Below, piece by piece: positions 17,525-26,087 of a DNA stretch of 64,000 nt. Numbering within the stretch: position 1 is the stretch's first letter; every line of letters starts with the position of its first letter. The stretch comes from Bacteroidales bacterium UBA6117 (lineage in GTDB: Bacteria > Bacteroidota > Bacteroidia > Bacteroidales > VadinHA17). The notes under the pieces are model-generated. The model did not search any database and was not told where the DNA came from. It saw nothing but the letters and a program-made list of their open reading frames with translations. Position numbers and translations under genes: made by a program. The stretch is taken from contig DIWB01000066.1 in the NCBI GenBank assembly GCA_002428385.1, positions 1-64,000 of the forward strand, given 5' to 3'.

Positions 17525-18338
17525 CAGGAGTGATATGAGATTCCTTCTTTTTCAGCGATATCAGCCTGAGAAGAATGAAAACCGCCAATGCAACGATAAT
17601 AAACAGGACGGATACAGGTCTTGCATAATCAAGTCCGAAGGAACTGAACCGTTCATAGATAAGTACAGGAGCGGTCATCGGGTGATATGCAACTATTACC
17701 ACGGCTCCAAACTCGCTCATCCCCCGGGCAAACATCATTACGAATCCTGTCATTATGCTTTTCCAGGCCAGGGGAAGTGAGATTGTGAAAAAGACCCTTG
17801 TATGGGATGCCCCGAGTGTCAAAGCAGCTTTTTCAAGCCTTACCGGCACGGAGGCAAAGCCATCCCTGGCTGAATTAATGAGGAAGGGAATGCTTACAAA
17901 GGCCATTGCAAGTGCAATTCCAGCCGGATTATTAATCAGGGATAGTCCTGCAGAATCGGCAATGCTGCCAAGGAATCCGTCTCTTGAAATGAATCCAAGC
18001 ACCGCTATTCCCGCAGCAGTATGGGGGATGACCACGGGCAAGTCGATAAGCCCCTGTACCAATCCCTTCAGCGGGAACTCCTTACGGGCCATGATCCAGG
18101 CCAGGGGTATGGCGGCAAATGCAAACAGGAAGGTTGCGGAAAAAGCCACAAGGAGTGTAAGCCAGATACTATCCCTTACCTCCCTGTCGTTCGCTGTTTC
18201 GAGCAGATCAGATCCGCTTGTCTCAAAAAAAATACCTGCAAGCGGGGCCAGTATAAACAACAGCACAAGAGATGAAAGAATCAGCATTATCAGGCTGAAA
18301 AGGCTGCCTCTTACCGGTTGCTCTCTACTGAATCCCAT
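17511..18338 (-). CDS. wtpB: Tungstate/molybdate ABC transporter permease
   Basis: The roughly 275-aa permease has about six membrane helices. It carries the cytoplasmic EAA-type loop ALTLGASHTRVFFTISLPLA, which docks on the ATPase. I take the ATG at 18338; the open frame begins two codons earlier at a TTG. It overlaps wtpA by 14 bp. Family is ModB/WtpB. Confidence 0.88.
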   Translation of the reverse strand: MGFSREQPVRGSLFSLIMLILSSLVLLFILAPLAGIFFETSGSDLLETANDREVRDSIWLTLLVAFSATFLFAFAAIPLAWIMARKEFPLKGLVQGLIDLPVVIPHTAAGIAVLGFISRDGFLGSIADSAGLSLINNPAGIALAMAFVSIPFLINSARDGFASVPVRLEKAALTLGASHTRVFFTISLPLAWKSIMTGFVMMFARGMSEFGAVVIVAYHPMTAPVLIYERFSSFGLDYARPVSVLFIIVALAVFILLRLISLKKKESHITPDAET

Positions 18339-19287
18339 CGCCAAGGTACTTCTTAAGACCGGACGGGATCATGGCAGGCTGTTCGGTTTCAGGAGGTAAA
18401 ACAGGATTCTGTCCGTTTCTCCTGAAAATTTCAACACCCTCCGGACTCAGCATGAAAGAGACAAAGTCAGTTGCTCCCTCACTATTGGGGGCATCCCTGA
18501 GAACCGCCAGACTGTAATTGATATAATCACCCCTGACAGTCATCTTACTGTCGGGTGTTTTGCCGGCCACATCGACCGACACAGAATTATACTGTCCGTT
18601 CATAAGCGGATTACCCAGATTAATCATGTCGGGCAATTCGATATATTTCAGGTTGTGCTGCCTGGCAACGGATTTATACTGGAACATATAATCAGCAGCG
18701 CCTGCTTCAACAAGGGCAATCAGATCAACCTCCTTGGGCCGGATAAAATTCCTGTCTTTTGCAGTCAGCTTCTCTTCAAGACCGGGTATGCCGTAATACA
18801 TTTCTGCAAGCTTGAAAGTCATTAGGCTTCTGTAGCCGCATGGATCGGAATCAGGGTCCGACCTGGAATAGACTACATCATCCCTGAGAAGAATATCCAT
18901 CCAGTTTGATGAGTCAATTTCAGATGAATACCTTGATTCTTCGCGGAAAGCAATTACAATCTCATTGGTGGCGAATTTGATGCTCCAGGAGGCGTGCTCC
19001 GGTATAATAAGTTCGTCAATCACCATGTAATCAGCCGATGCAATGATGTCGCACGGTTTCCTGAGTTCTGTAATCTTGCGTGCACAGACCAGGCTTCCCG
19101 CGGGTTCCAAAAGTATCTTTACCTCAGGATTAAGCAAGCTGTATTCATCGGCCAGTTGCTTAAAAGGCACCGAAAGGCTGCCCGCGTGAAAGATAATGAT
19201 CTCTTTCCCTCTGTCAGCGACGCTGTTCCTGCAACCGGGGATTACAATAATAAACAGAGTAAGTAAAAAGAAGTATCGTTTTATCAT
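18325..19287 (-). CDS. wtpA: Tungstate/molybdate-binding lipoprotein
   Basis: This 320-aa substrate-binding protein starts with a lipoprotein signal ending VIPGC. FHAGSLSVPF, LEPAGSLVCARKITEL, DIIASADYMVID and SDPDSDPCGYRS are hallmark segments of the WtpA/ModA group, nearer to WtpA, which has very high affinity for tungstate. It lies 47 bp after the tungsten oxidoreductase gene and before its permease. Metal preference is inferred from that neighbour. Confidence 0.88.
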   Translation of the reverse strand: MIKRYFFLLTLFIIVIPGCRNSVADRGKEIIIFHAGSLSVPFKQLADEYSLLNPEVKILLEPAGSLVCARKITELRKPCDIIASADYMVIDELIIPEHASWSIKFATNEIVIAFREESRYSSEIDSSNWMDILLRDDVVYSRSDPDSDPCGYRSLMTFKLAEMYYGIPGLEEKLTAKDRNFIRPKEVDLIALVEAGAADYMFQYKSVARQHNLKYIELPDMINLGNPLMNGQYNSVSVDVAGKTPDSKMTVRGDYINYSLAVLRDAPNSEGATDFVSFMLSPEGVEIFRRNGQNPVLPPETEQPAMIPSGLKKYLGDGIQ

Positions 19288-19334
19288 CAGGAGACAAAAT
19301 TACGGAAAAACAGGCAGAATTACGGCAATGGATT

Positions 19335-21488
19335 CTACTGGTAATCACTGACGACATCAATCACCTCAGGGAAATCCATTCCGATTTTTTTGAGGAATGC
19401 GATTGTCGGCACTCCGTTATTGTTCCATCCGCGGCGTTTGTATACAGCGTCGAGAAGGCTCTCATACCTGGCTTCCCGGTATTCCCTGAGTAGTTTCATC
19501 TTTTCATTAACCGTTTTTCCTTCCGGATCGATTCCAACCTTTTCCTTTAGCTGCTTATCATATCTCTCTGCCCTCGATTCATATTCCTCAACCGTAACCG
19601 GGCCTGCAGCGCGGTAAGGCTGAGCGTCGAACCTGCGGGTCCCGTAACCTCTCCTCAGGTTAAACACCCGCTGGAAATTATAAACCCTTTCCGAGTCCTC
19701 TATGAGCCGTTCCTTGCTGAATTCCCGTCCTGTAACAGCTTTGTAAATAGTAACATAGTTGTCAACATGTTCAGGAACCTTTGCAGGTTCATCAGTCTGG
19801 GCGTTATTTTCAGGTTCAACATCATTCCAGGGAAGCTTGCAAAGGCCAACCAGTCCGAACCAGGTTCTGAACATCGGGAAATAGTGCAAGGCCTCGGCTT
19901 TATTTTCAAATGTTGGTATCTGGTTGTTAACCATATCCATGAAAATAAGCCAGGCTTCATCATGCTGCGGACCCTTATTGGTCATGGCAAATCCGCCCTG
20001 TTGTGCAAGTGATTCCTTAGGCATATATTGTGAATATTCAAGCCCCTTGTTTTCCATTGCGATATCCTTCAGAAAAGAGGCCTCACCCCAGCCGTTGTCA
20101 ATGAACAGTTCCTTCATTTTGCGGACTCCCATTCCTGCGATTTTCCCGAATCCTTCGCCCCTGGCAAGCTGGTGAAGCATCTCCAGGGCGGCTGCAGAAT
20201 TACCGAAATAGAGTTCGAGTCCGCCGGTTCTTTCCTTATTCAGGATACCATTCTCGTAGCATTCCATTACAAAGGCCGACAGGGTGCTCCAGGTTATCGT
20301 GCATATACCGTAAGTATCGCAGTAGAAGTTGGTTTCGATGACATATCCCGGATCAAAAATTCCGCAGTTTGATCCCAGACCGGCAGCATTTTCATATTCC
20401 GGTCCGTCAACTATGACTATCTGGCCTTTATAAGGTCCGGTCTGGACCTCATAGTTGTCGATACCCTTGCTGCACGACATATTGCAGCCAAGCCAGCAAC
20501 CATCGGGAATATTCTGGGTGAAATATGACTTCCACACCGTTGAATCGATTTTATAGGCTTCAGGGTGGCTCCCAAACTTATAGTTATGAACAGGAAGAAG
20601 GTCATGGTCGTTCATTATTTCTACCAGATGAGCAGTACCAACCTGCCTCATCTGACACTGTGCGTCGTCAAGCTCCCTGATTTCCCTGTTGAACCGCCTT
20701 CCCCTTTCCATGATAGCCTCAAGATCAACGACATTGTTAAGGTTTCCCTTAACCCCGGGAACCTTACAAACCAGCGCCTTTATCTTTTTGTTACGGAACA
20801 CGGTTCCAATTCCGCCCCTTCCGGCCTGTTTCATCCTGACTTTCTTCCTTCGGGCATCATAGAAGCTGAAGTTGAGCATTCCGATAAGGGAGTGTTCGGC
20901 TGCCGATCCTGACGATACGACACCGATATTCCTTTTTTCACTTTCATCAGCCGCGAATATCTCAGTAAGCTGTTCGGCAAGCACATGACTGTCGGCAGCT
21001 TCATAGGGAGCTTCGAAGATCTCTACCTTATGGTTAACCCCGTCAATAAAAACCACAACATCACTCTGAGCCTTGCCCTGAATTTCTATGGCATCAAATC
21101 CGGAGAACTTCAGAAAAGGTCCGAAAAATCCTCCCACATTGCTGTCCATGACTGAATTGGTCTGGGGGGAAATGCTTACTACAAGCGATTTGCCTGTACC
21201 GGAGTACTGGGTTATACCGCCGATAGGTCCTGAGGAGATTATTATCTCATTCTCAGGATCATCCCATTTTGTATCGGGTAAGGTGGCATCCCAGAGAAGG
21301 CGAAGTCCGTATCCCTTGCCTCCAATGAATTTTTCCTTCATCACGGGCGGGACATCCTTTTCCCTGATATCAGTATCACCCACATTTATATAAAGTATTT
21401 TGTCGGTATAGCCTTTATCAAGAGGGGTCCATTTATAGTCCCATCTTTTAATAAGGCGATGCTGTTCTTTAATCTGGTGTAAATCCAT
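19335..21488 (-). CDS. Tungsten aldehyde:ferredoxin oxidoreductase family protein
   Basis: This 717-aa member of the AOR family oxidises aldehydes, or performs a related low-potential reaction, using a tungsten bis-pterin and one [4Fe-4S] cluster. The N-terminal pterin-binding domain shows FIGGKGYGLRLLWD, ITQYSGTGKS and SNVGGFFGPFLK. Likely cluster cysteines are 331, 335, 339 and 550. The spacing C-x3-C-x3-C differs from the C-x2-C-x3-C I expect for classical AOR, and the chain is about 100 residues longer. It may therefore belong to another AOR subfamily. No signal peptide is present, and no electron-transfer partner gene is adjacent. It heads the operon that also supplies metal uptake and cofactor synthesis. 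Confidence 0.88.
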   Translation of the reverse strand: MDLHQIKEQHRLIKRWDYKWTPLDKGYTDKILYINVGDTDIREKDVPPVMKEKFIGGKGYGLRLLWDATLPDTKWDDPENEIIISSGPIGGITQYSGTGKSLVVSISPQTNSVMDSNVGGFFGPFLKFSGFDAIEIQGKAQSDVVVFIDGVNHKVEIFEAPYEAADSHVLAEQLTEIFAADESEKRNIGVVSSGSAAEHSLIGMLNFSFYDARRKKVRMKQAGRGGIGTVFRNKKIKALVCKVPGVKGNLNNVVDLEAIMERGRRFNREIRELDDAQCQMRQVGTAHLVEIMNDHDLLPVHNYKFGSHPEAYKIDSTVWKSYFTQNIPDGCWLGCNMSCSKGIDNYEVQTGPYKGQIVIVDGPEYENAAGLGSNCGIFDPGYVIETNFYCDTYGICTITWSTLSAFVMECYENGILNKERTGGLELYFGNSAAALEMLHQLARGEGFGKIAGMGVRKMKELFIDNGWGEASFLKDIAMENKGLEYSQYMPKESLAQQGGFAMTNKGPQHDEAWLIFMDMVNNQIPTFENKAEALHYFPMFRTWFGLVGLCKLPWNDVEPENNAQTDEPAKVPEHVDNYVTIYKAVTGREFSKERLIEDSERVYNFQRVFNLRRGYGTRRFDAQPYRAAGPVTVEEYESRAERYDKQLKEKVGIDPEGKTVNEKMKLLREYREARYESLLDAVYKRRGWNNNGVPTIAFLKKIGMDFPEVIDVVSDYQ

Positions 21489-21529
21489 AGCTGTTATATT
21501 GAGTACCGGGGTAAATTTTTATTTATTCC

Positions 21530-21537
21530 CAAATTTA
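21530..21537 (-). promoter_or_regulatory. -7 box of the AOR operon
   Basis: The minus strand reads TAAATTTG (perfect TAnnTTTG), 42 bp upstream of the AOR start codon. It faces away from the thiF-like promoter. Confidence 0.5.
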
Positions 21538-21562
21538 CTCTATAAAAAACACCTGTAGAATG

Positions 21563-21576
21563 ATAATGATCATTAT
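21563..21576. promoter_or_regulatory. Perfect 14-bp palindrome, candidate operator
   Basis: ATAATGATCATTAT is an exact palindrome. It extends to 18 bp (560-579) with one mismatched pair. It lies between the outward-facing -7 boxes at 21530 and 21623, an ideal place to control both transcription units. GATAATGAT at 562-570 equals the first half of a Fur box, so a Fur-family regulator is one option. An oxyanion- or redox-sensing repressor is another. No regulator gene is adjacent. Confidence 0.5.
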
Positions 21577-21622
21577 AATGGTCTGGCGGAGGTTTTTAGA
21601 AAAATCTTCAGCATAAACCATT

Positions 21623-21630
21623 TATATTTG
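21623..21630 (+). promoter_or_regulatory. -7 box of the thiF-like gene
   Basis: TATATTTG (perfect TAnnTTTG) lies 27 bp before the ATG at 21658. An AGAGG just before the start codon could serve as a ribosome-binding site. Confidence 0.5.
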
Positions 21631-21657
21631 TGTAGTCAGATCTAAAATAATCAGAGG

Positions 21658-22245
21658 ATGAATCTGTCAGAAATCGGAAGCCACCTGAAAAAGTTCAGGG
21701 TGGGAATAGCCGGAGCCGGCGGTCTGGGATCAAATTGTGCAGCCTTGCTTGCCAGAAGCGGTGTTGGTACTCTGGTCATAGCCGATTATGACATTGTGGA
21801 GAAATCGAATCTGTCGAGGCAGTTTTATTTTACAGGTCAGGAAGGAATGAAGAAGACCGAAGCGCTGAAGGAAAACCTGGGCCGGATCAGTCCTGAGATC
21901 AATGTAATAATCCACAGTCTGAAGCTTGACAGAACAAACATATCACAGATATTCGGGGGCTGTGACGTGATTGTCGAAGCACTCGACAGCAGCGAAATGA
22001 AGGAGATGTTTATTGAAACCGTGCAGATCACCCTGAAGGAAGTTCCTCTCGTAGCCGGTTCAGGAATTGCAGGCTGGGGAAACAATGACATTCTGAAAAC
22101 CAGGAAAATTGATGAAACGCTGTATGTTTGCGGGGACGAGACCTCAGAAGTTACGGATGATCTCCCTCCGCTTGCTCCGCGTGTAGCCATTGTGGCCGGT
22201 AAGCAGGCCAATACTGTTGTTGATTTGCTAATGAAAATGAAGTAG
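21658..22245 (+). CDS. ThiF/MoeB-like sulfur-carrier adenylyltransferase
   Basis: The 195-aa protein is an E1-like adenylating enzyme of the short ThiF family 2 type. It has the nucleotide loop GIAGAGGLGSN, the DYDIVEKSNLSRQ segment with the catalytic arginine, and a later VEALDSSEMK stretch. It lacks the paired CxxC zinc motifs of longer ThiF/MoeB proteins. It should activate the C-terminal Gly-Gly of the carrier encoded 14 bp downstream. The usual role is thiamine synthesis. Placed back to back with the tungsten operon, it may instead serve pterin dithiolene formation. No thiamine genes are nearby. Confidence 0.8.
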   Translation: MNLSEIGSHLKKFRVGIAGAGGLGSNCAALLARSGVGTLVIADYDIVEKSNLSRQFYFTGQEGMKKTEALKENLGRISPEINVIIHSLKLDRTNISQIFGGCDVIVEALDSSEMKEMFIETVQITLKEVPLVAGSGIAGWGNNDILKTRKIDETLYVCGDETSEVTDDLPPLAPRVAIVAGKQANTVVDLLMKMK

Positions 22246-22259
22246 AAGAAGTACCGGGA

Positions 22260-22463
22260 ATGAAGATACTACTGAACAACAGGGAAGAGGAATTTGAGGC
22301 GGATTCAATGACGGTAAGCAGCATGCTTGAGATCAGAAAGTTTACCTTCAGGATGAGGATCATTAAGATCAACGGCGAACTCATACCCCGCGAAAAATAC
22401 GGATCGACTGTAATTCATGATGGCGACAAAGTACAGATGTTATATCTTATGAGCGGCGGTTAA
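22260..22463 (+). CDS. ThiS/MoaD-like sulfur carrier protein
   Basis: The 67-aa beta-grasp protein ends in MSGG, the Gly-Gly tail on which a thiocarboxylate is formed. KINGELIPREKY and HDGDKVQM are closer to ThiS than to MoaD. It probably works with the ThiF-like enzyme upstream. Whether it donates sulfur to thiazole, to tungstopterin or to both cannot be read from the sequence. Confidence 0.82.
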   Translation: MKILLNNREEEFEADSMTVSSMLEIRKFTFRMRIIKINGELIPREKYGSTVIHDGDKVQMLYLMSGG

Positions 22464-22487
22464 AAAAAAAAGTTGTAGGTTTGTATC

Positions 22488-22829
22488 ATGATGCAACGCT
22501 TCAAGTTCATCGATAAAATTCCACCCGTCCTGAGGAACAAGTATCTCCTCACACTTATCGTTTTTGCTGTCTGGATATTATTGCTCGATTCAAACAATCT
22601 TATATCGAGATTTAAGGAGATGAGAAACCTTAAAAAGCTCAAGGCTGAGAAGGAGTATTATGTCCAGCGCATCGAAGAGGATAAGAGGAAGCTTCATGAG
22701 CTGAAAACCAGCGACAGAAACCTTGAGAAGTTTGCCAGGGAGCAGTACAGGATGAAAAAGCCGGATGAGGATCTCTACATTATTCTTTCTCCTCAGGAAG
22801 ACCGCCGGAACGCAAGGGAAACAAATTAG
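22488..22829 (+). CDS. ftsB: Septum formation initiator, FtsB/DivIC family
   Basis: The 113-aa division protein has a short cytoplasmic N terminus, one membrane helix (about residues 17-34) and an extracytoplasmic coiled coil rich in K, E and R. The coiled coil is followed by the family segment NLEKFAREQYRMKKPDEDLY. It should join the FtsL/FtsQ complex. Two ATGs are adjacent at 22488 and 22491. Its 3' end overlaps the next, opposite-strand gene by 4 bp. Confidence 0.85.
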   Translation: MMQRFKFIDKIPPVLRNKYLLTLIVFAVWILLLDSNNLISRFKEMRNLKKLKAEKEYYVQRIEEDKRKLHELKTSDRNLEKFAREQYRMKKPDEDLYIILSPQEDRRNARETN

Positions 22830-24085
22830 CCGGTCAGGTCCAGTTGTCTGAAATAATTGAGCAGGCCGGTCAGGCCGGCAGGGTTATCTTTTCCCATCAT
22901 TTTAAGCAGATCCCCTGCACCTTCTTCCACAGGCACTTTGGCGTAATGGCTGACATGAACCGAATTCAGGTATTTCACAATCCTGAATATATTGAACCAG
23001 CTGAAAAATCTTTTTCTGAATGAGTCCTTTCCCGAGGTGTTTTTCCTTATCTCAGTGATCCTGGTCTCCCAATCCTCCGGACTGATGAAATGCTGTATGC
23101 CCGGAGGCAGGTTAGCGAATTTGTAGTTGCAGTTACTCGTCTCCTCGTAAAAAAATCCTTCAACCATGCTGAAGAATTGTCTGAGCTCACGGAATGCTTC
23201 CGGATTATATGAAAGCAGGCCGGCATCAGGTGATTCAGTGAGACGTGACATCACAGGGCCCGTTCCGAAAGGCACCCTTGTTGAGACTCGTGGTGAGGGA
23301 TATACAGTGGTGGAAGTCAGGTTAAAGAAACCTCCTGCAGGAAGAAGTTTCTGAATGAAATAAAAATCTTCGCCGGCCGATCGCCTGTTCATCCCTCCTG
23401 CTTTAACGTAAGCCACTGCCTTTATAGCAATTGCAGATCCCACGGTATGGTGGACCCATGGGAAGCCTGCATAGGATAGACCCTGAACAAAATATCGCAT
23501 GTGAAGCTCATAAAGCCTTATAGAATTGTAGATCTCCGCCGGAAAGTCATCGCCCGAAACAGGATGTTCAAAGTAAACGGAGCATGCCATCCGGTCGGAT
23601 CTGCCGGCCATTTCGCTGTAAACTGCTTCGAAGTAGTTGTTTTTAACCGTGCAGTCGGCATCGATATTCAGAATAATTCCATCAGGATTTTTCAGAAGCT
23701 CAAACCGTCTGACGGCTTCATCCATTCCGGCCTTTCTGGCAAGACCGACACTCCATCCCGACGACTTAAGCTCCAGCCCGTCAATAACATGAACAGTAAA
23801 AAAAAGATTCTGGTTTAGCCTCTTCCACGATTCGGCAGCATAAACGCTTTTCCGGGTGTTTAAAAGGCTCTCTTCCCCGGCGTTGTCGGGAGCATTTGCA
23901 ACAATCAGGATTTCGGCTCTGCAGAGAGGCTGACTGCAGCCCGCAAAGGAGTCAAGAAGATTAGTTATTCCCGGTTCATCAAAAGCGGGAACAACAACAA
24001 TAATTCCTGTGTTTTGAGCTGGCGCCTCTGTTATAATCCGGGGGAAAAGTGAATTTTCTTTAAGCCACGCAGAGGCAAATCCCAT
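22826..24085 (-). CDS. Family 2 glycosyltransferase
   Basis: This protein of about 419 aa has a GT-A fold. It has the N-terminal IIVVVPAFDEPG, a donor-binding Asp triad region (LNIDADCTV) and a later GEDFYFIQKL acceptor/catalytic region. No membrane helix is evident, so it is probably a soluble or peripheral enzyme. I chose the ATG at 24085, which lies just after the upstream gene's stop codon. The ATG at 24121 would add 12 residues and overlap that gene by 32 bp. Sugar and acceptor are unknown, and no polysaccharide cluster is adjacent. Confidence 0.75.
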   Translation of the reverse strand: MGFASAWLKENSLFPRIITEAPAQNTGIIVVVPAFDEPGITNLLDSFAGCSQPLCRAEILIVANAPDNAGEESLLNTRKSVYAAESWKRLNQNLFFTVHVIDGLELKSSGWSVGLARKAGMDEAVRRFELLKNPDGIILNIDADCTVKNNYFEAVYSEMAGRSDRMACSVYFEHPVSGDDFPAEIYNSIRLYELHMRYFVQGLSYAGFPWVHHTVGSAIAIKAVAYVKAGGMNRRSAGEDFYFIQKLLPAGGFFNLTSTTVYPSPRVSTRVPFGTGPVMSRLTESPDAGLLSYNPEAFRELRQFFSMVEGFFYEETSNCNYKFANLPPGIQHFISPEDWETRITEIRKNTSGKDSFRKRFFSWFNIFRIVKYLNSVHVSHYAKVPVEEGAGDLLKMMGKDNPAGLTGLLNYFRQLDLTG

Positions 24086-24089
24086 GGGA

Positions 24090-24692
24090 TCACTTCTTTT
24101 TCTCGGTCTGATATTTGGCATTCAGTCCATCAACAACCTGCTGGGTGATATCCATTGCCGAATCGCCGTAAAGGATAGGGCTTCCGAAACTCTTGCCAAG
24201 AACATACTTGTATTTGTATTCACTTTTATGTTCTTCGAGAAATGTGGTGATATATTCCAGGACCTGCCTGTTCATTACCTGGTCTTCCTCAAGAAGATTG
24301 GACTGAAGCTGATCGCGAAGATTGACCAGTTCCTGCTGCTGCTGGAGAAGAGATTGTTCCATCTCGGCTGCAGTTGCTCTTGTAACAAGTCCCTTATTCA
24401 CCTTATCCTGAAAGTCCTTCACTCCCCTTTCATACTGGGTTCCCTTGGAATTAAGTTCAGCTTCAGCGCTTTTCTGTTTTTCGAGAAGTTCATCTCTCCT
24501 GTCGGAATACATATTGAACCTGAATACCACAGTATCGATATTCACAAAGGCAATACCTTCGGTAACAGCGCCTGCAGTTCCATCCGCACTATTGTCTTTT
24601 AAGGTATTTTTATTTCCGGTAAAGTGGAGTACGAACAGGGCGGCAACAGCCAGAAACAGCAGTGCAAGCAGAACATTGGTTAGATTCTTCAT
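24090..24692 (-). CDS. OmpH/Skp-like membrane-anchored protein
   Basis: The 200-aa protein has an N-terminal membrane helix or uncleaved signal (LLALLFLAVAALFVLHF), then an OmpH/Skp-type region. That region has GIAFVNIDTVV, a long coiled coil (RRDELLEKQKSAEAELNSK to LRDQLQSNL) and a C-terminal lobe with YKYVLGKSFGSPILYG. It probably acts as a periplasmic holdase for outer-membrane proteins. It is separate from the two skp-like genes near bamA and has a longer linker and a likely anchor. Confidence 0.78.
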   Translation of the reverse strand: MKNLTNVLLALLFLAVAALFVLHFTGNKNTLKDNSADGTAGAVTEGIAFVNIDTVVFRFNMYSDRRDELLEKQKSAEAELNSKGTQYERGVKDFQDKVNKGLVTRATAAEMEQSLLQQQQELVNLRDQLQSNLLEEDQVMNRQVLEYITTFLEEHKSEYKYKYVLGKSFGSPILYGDSAMDITQQVVDGLNAKYQTEKKK

Positions 24693-24726
24693 CGAAAGAA
24701 ATGTGAGGTTTAATGTTTATCAGCCG

Positions 24727-24734
24727 CAAATATA
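24727..24734 (-). promoter_or_regulatory. -7 box before the OmpH-like gene
   Basis: The minus strand reads TATATTTG (perfect TAnnTTTG), 35 bp upstream of the ATG at 24692, in the 112-bp gap after porP. Confidence 0.45.
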
Positions 24735-24804
24735 GCAAATTAATTATTTTGCTGCCTCACACCCTTTAATTTTAAAAAGACATGCTGAACGGGATCTCAC
24801 GGGT

Positions 24805-25824
24805 TTAGAATTCCGGGCATGGTATAGCCCTTATCTTTGTTCGCTGGCCGATTGAGAAAGAATTGAATTCGTATACAAGCGATATCTCGTGAGCACCCGA
24901 AGTTGAAGATATCAGATTTGAAATAGTGAAATCGTAACTATATCCGATATGGAGTTGTTTGGTTTTGATGCCGATCAGTCCGATAACTGCATCTCCTGCC
25001 TGGGAAGTCACAAACGGGATTCCCCTGTACCACAAACCGAAAATAAGCGGATCCCTGTAATAATACAATCCTATATCTGTCTGATAAAAGTCGGCCTGTT
25101 TCTGGAAATTAAGCGCAACCGACAATACTTCCTGATAGGTTTGACGAAGCCTCGTCTTTCTTAATATCTGGATACCTCCGAAAACATTCAGTTTAACCGG
25201 GAGGGTTGATTCATTTCCGTAAAATGACTGTTTGGGATTAAGCAGATGATCAAGAGTGAAACCACCCCAGAAGCGGTCATTATAAACCAGCGCCGATGTT
25301 GCGAAATCGACATCGGCAACCTTGCTGAAAGGTGGCGGATATACCGATGGTACCGTTCCGGAACCGGTCATCTGGCTGGCAAAGACAAGCTTGTAGATAT
25401 CGAGCCCCAGGTAGGTGAATTTAAAATTTACCCCGGGCCGGATATGCCAGTCATCATTGATTCTGAAATCGTAGGAATACAGGAGCCCGATATTTGTGGT
25501 GCTGAGTTCTCCTGATCCTGCCACATCGTAAGTTGCAAGCACCCCGATTCCTGAATTGAAATTCAGAAGGGCTTTGTCGAATGATATACTATAGGTGTGA
25601 AAAACCCCCGGGACAGCCGGCCACTGGTTCCTGTAATTAAGGGCAAACCTGTATTCTTCAGTTGCGCCAGCGAATGACGGAGCAAGATAAAGCGGATTCG
25701 CGTAAAACTGAGAAAAAGTCGGATCCTGGCCAAAACTATCAATAAACATGACGCAAGACACTATTAATGAATATTTTATTCTCTTAAGCAAAATCGATCC
25801 GATTAGGTTTATTTGACTATTCAT
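24805..25824 (-). CDS. PorP/SprF family type IX secretion outer-membrane protein
   Basis: This protein of about 339 aa matches the PorP/SprF family: QDPTFSQFYANPLYLAPSFAG right after the signal peptide, repeated beta-strand pairs, and a C-terminal strand ending in CPEF. PorP takes part in type IX secretion at the outer membrane, and SprF-like paralogues often serve particular cargo such as gliding adhesins. I chose the ATG at 25824, which gives a normal signal peptide of about 33 residues. The open frame extends to a TTG at 25884. No large adhesin or PorE-like gene is next to it. Confidence 0.85.
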   Translation of the reverse strand: MNSQINLIGSILLKRIKYSLIVSCVMFIDSFGQDPTFSQFYANPLYLAPSFAGATEEYRFALNYRNQWPAVPGVFHTYSISFDKALLNFNSGIGVLATYDVAGSGELSTTNIGLLYSYDFRINDDWHIRPGVNFKFTYLGLDIYKLVFASQMTGSGTVPSVYPPPFSKVADVDFATSALVYNDRFWGGFTLDHLLNPKQSFYGNESTLPVKLNVFGGIQILRKTRLRQTYQEVLSVALNFQKQADFYQTDIGLYYYRDPLIFGLWYRGIPFVTSQAGDAVIGLIGIKTKQLHIGYSYDFTISNLISSTSGAHEISLVYEFNSFSIGQRTKIRAIPCPEF

Positions 25825-26036
25825 CTCTTTCGCAACATTATATAAACGGAGATTTGGCGAAAAAGTGATATCCTTATTAAACAATTTTTTGAGAAAGTGA
25901 CGTAAAATAAATATTTACAACTATTTAACCGGGAACTAAATTATTTTCAAATTGTCATAAATCATTAATCCGATATGATAAACGTCATTAAATTAAGTCT
26001 CAGTATAGTTTTTATTTGATTTTTTATTTCAGGACG

Positions 26037-26065
26037 TTGTTCTGAGCAATAATTTGATATTTTTG
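26037..26065 (+). promoter_or_regulatory. Promoter of proline dehydrogenase
   Basis: A TTG at 26037-26039, an 18-bp spacer and TATTTTTG at 26058-26065 fit the Bacteroidetes -33/-7 layout. The ATG follows 22 bp later. The rest of the 263-bp intergenic stretch (25825-26087) is A+T rich, with nothing else that I recognise. Confidence 0.5.
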
Positions 26066-26087
26066 TGACACTTTAACTTTAAGAAAG

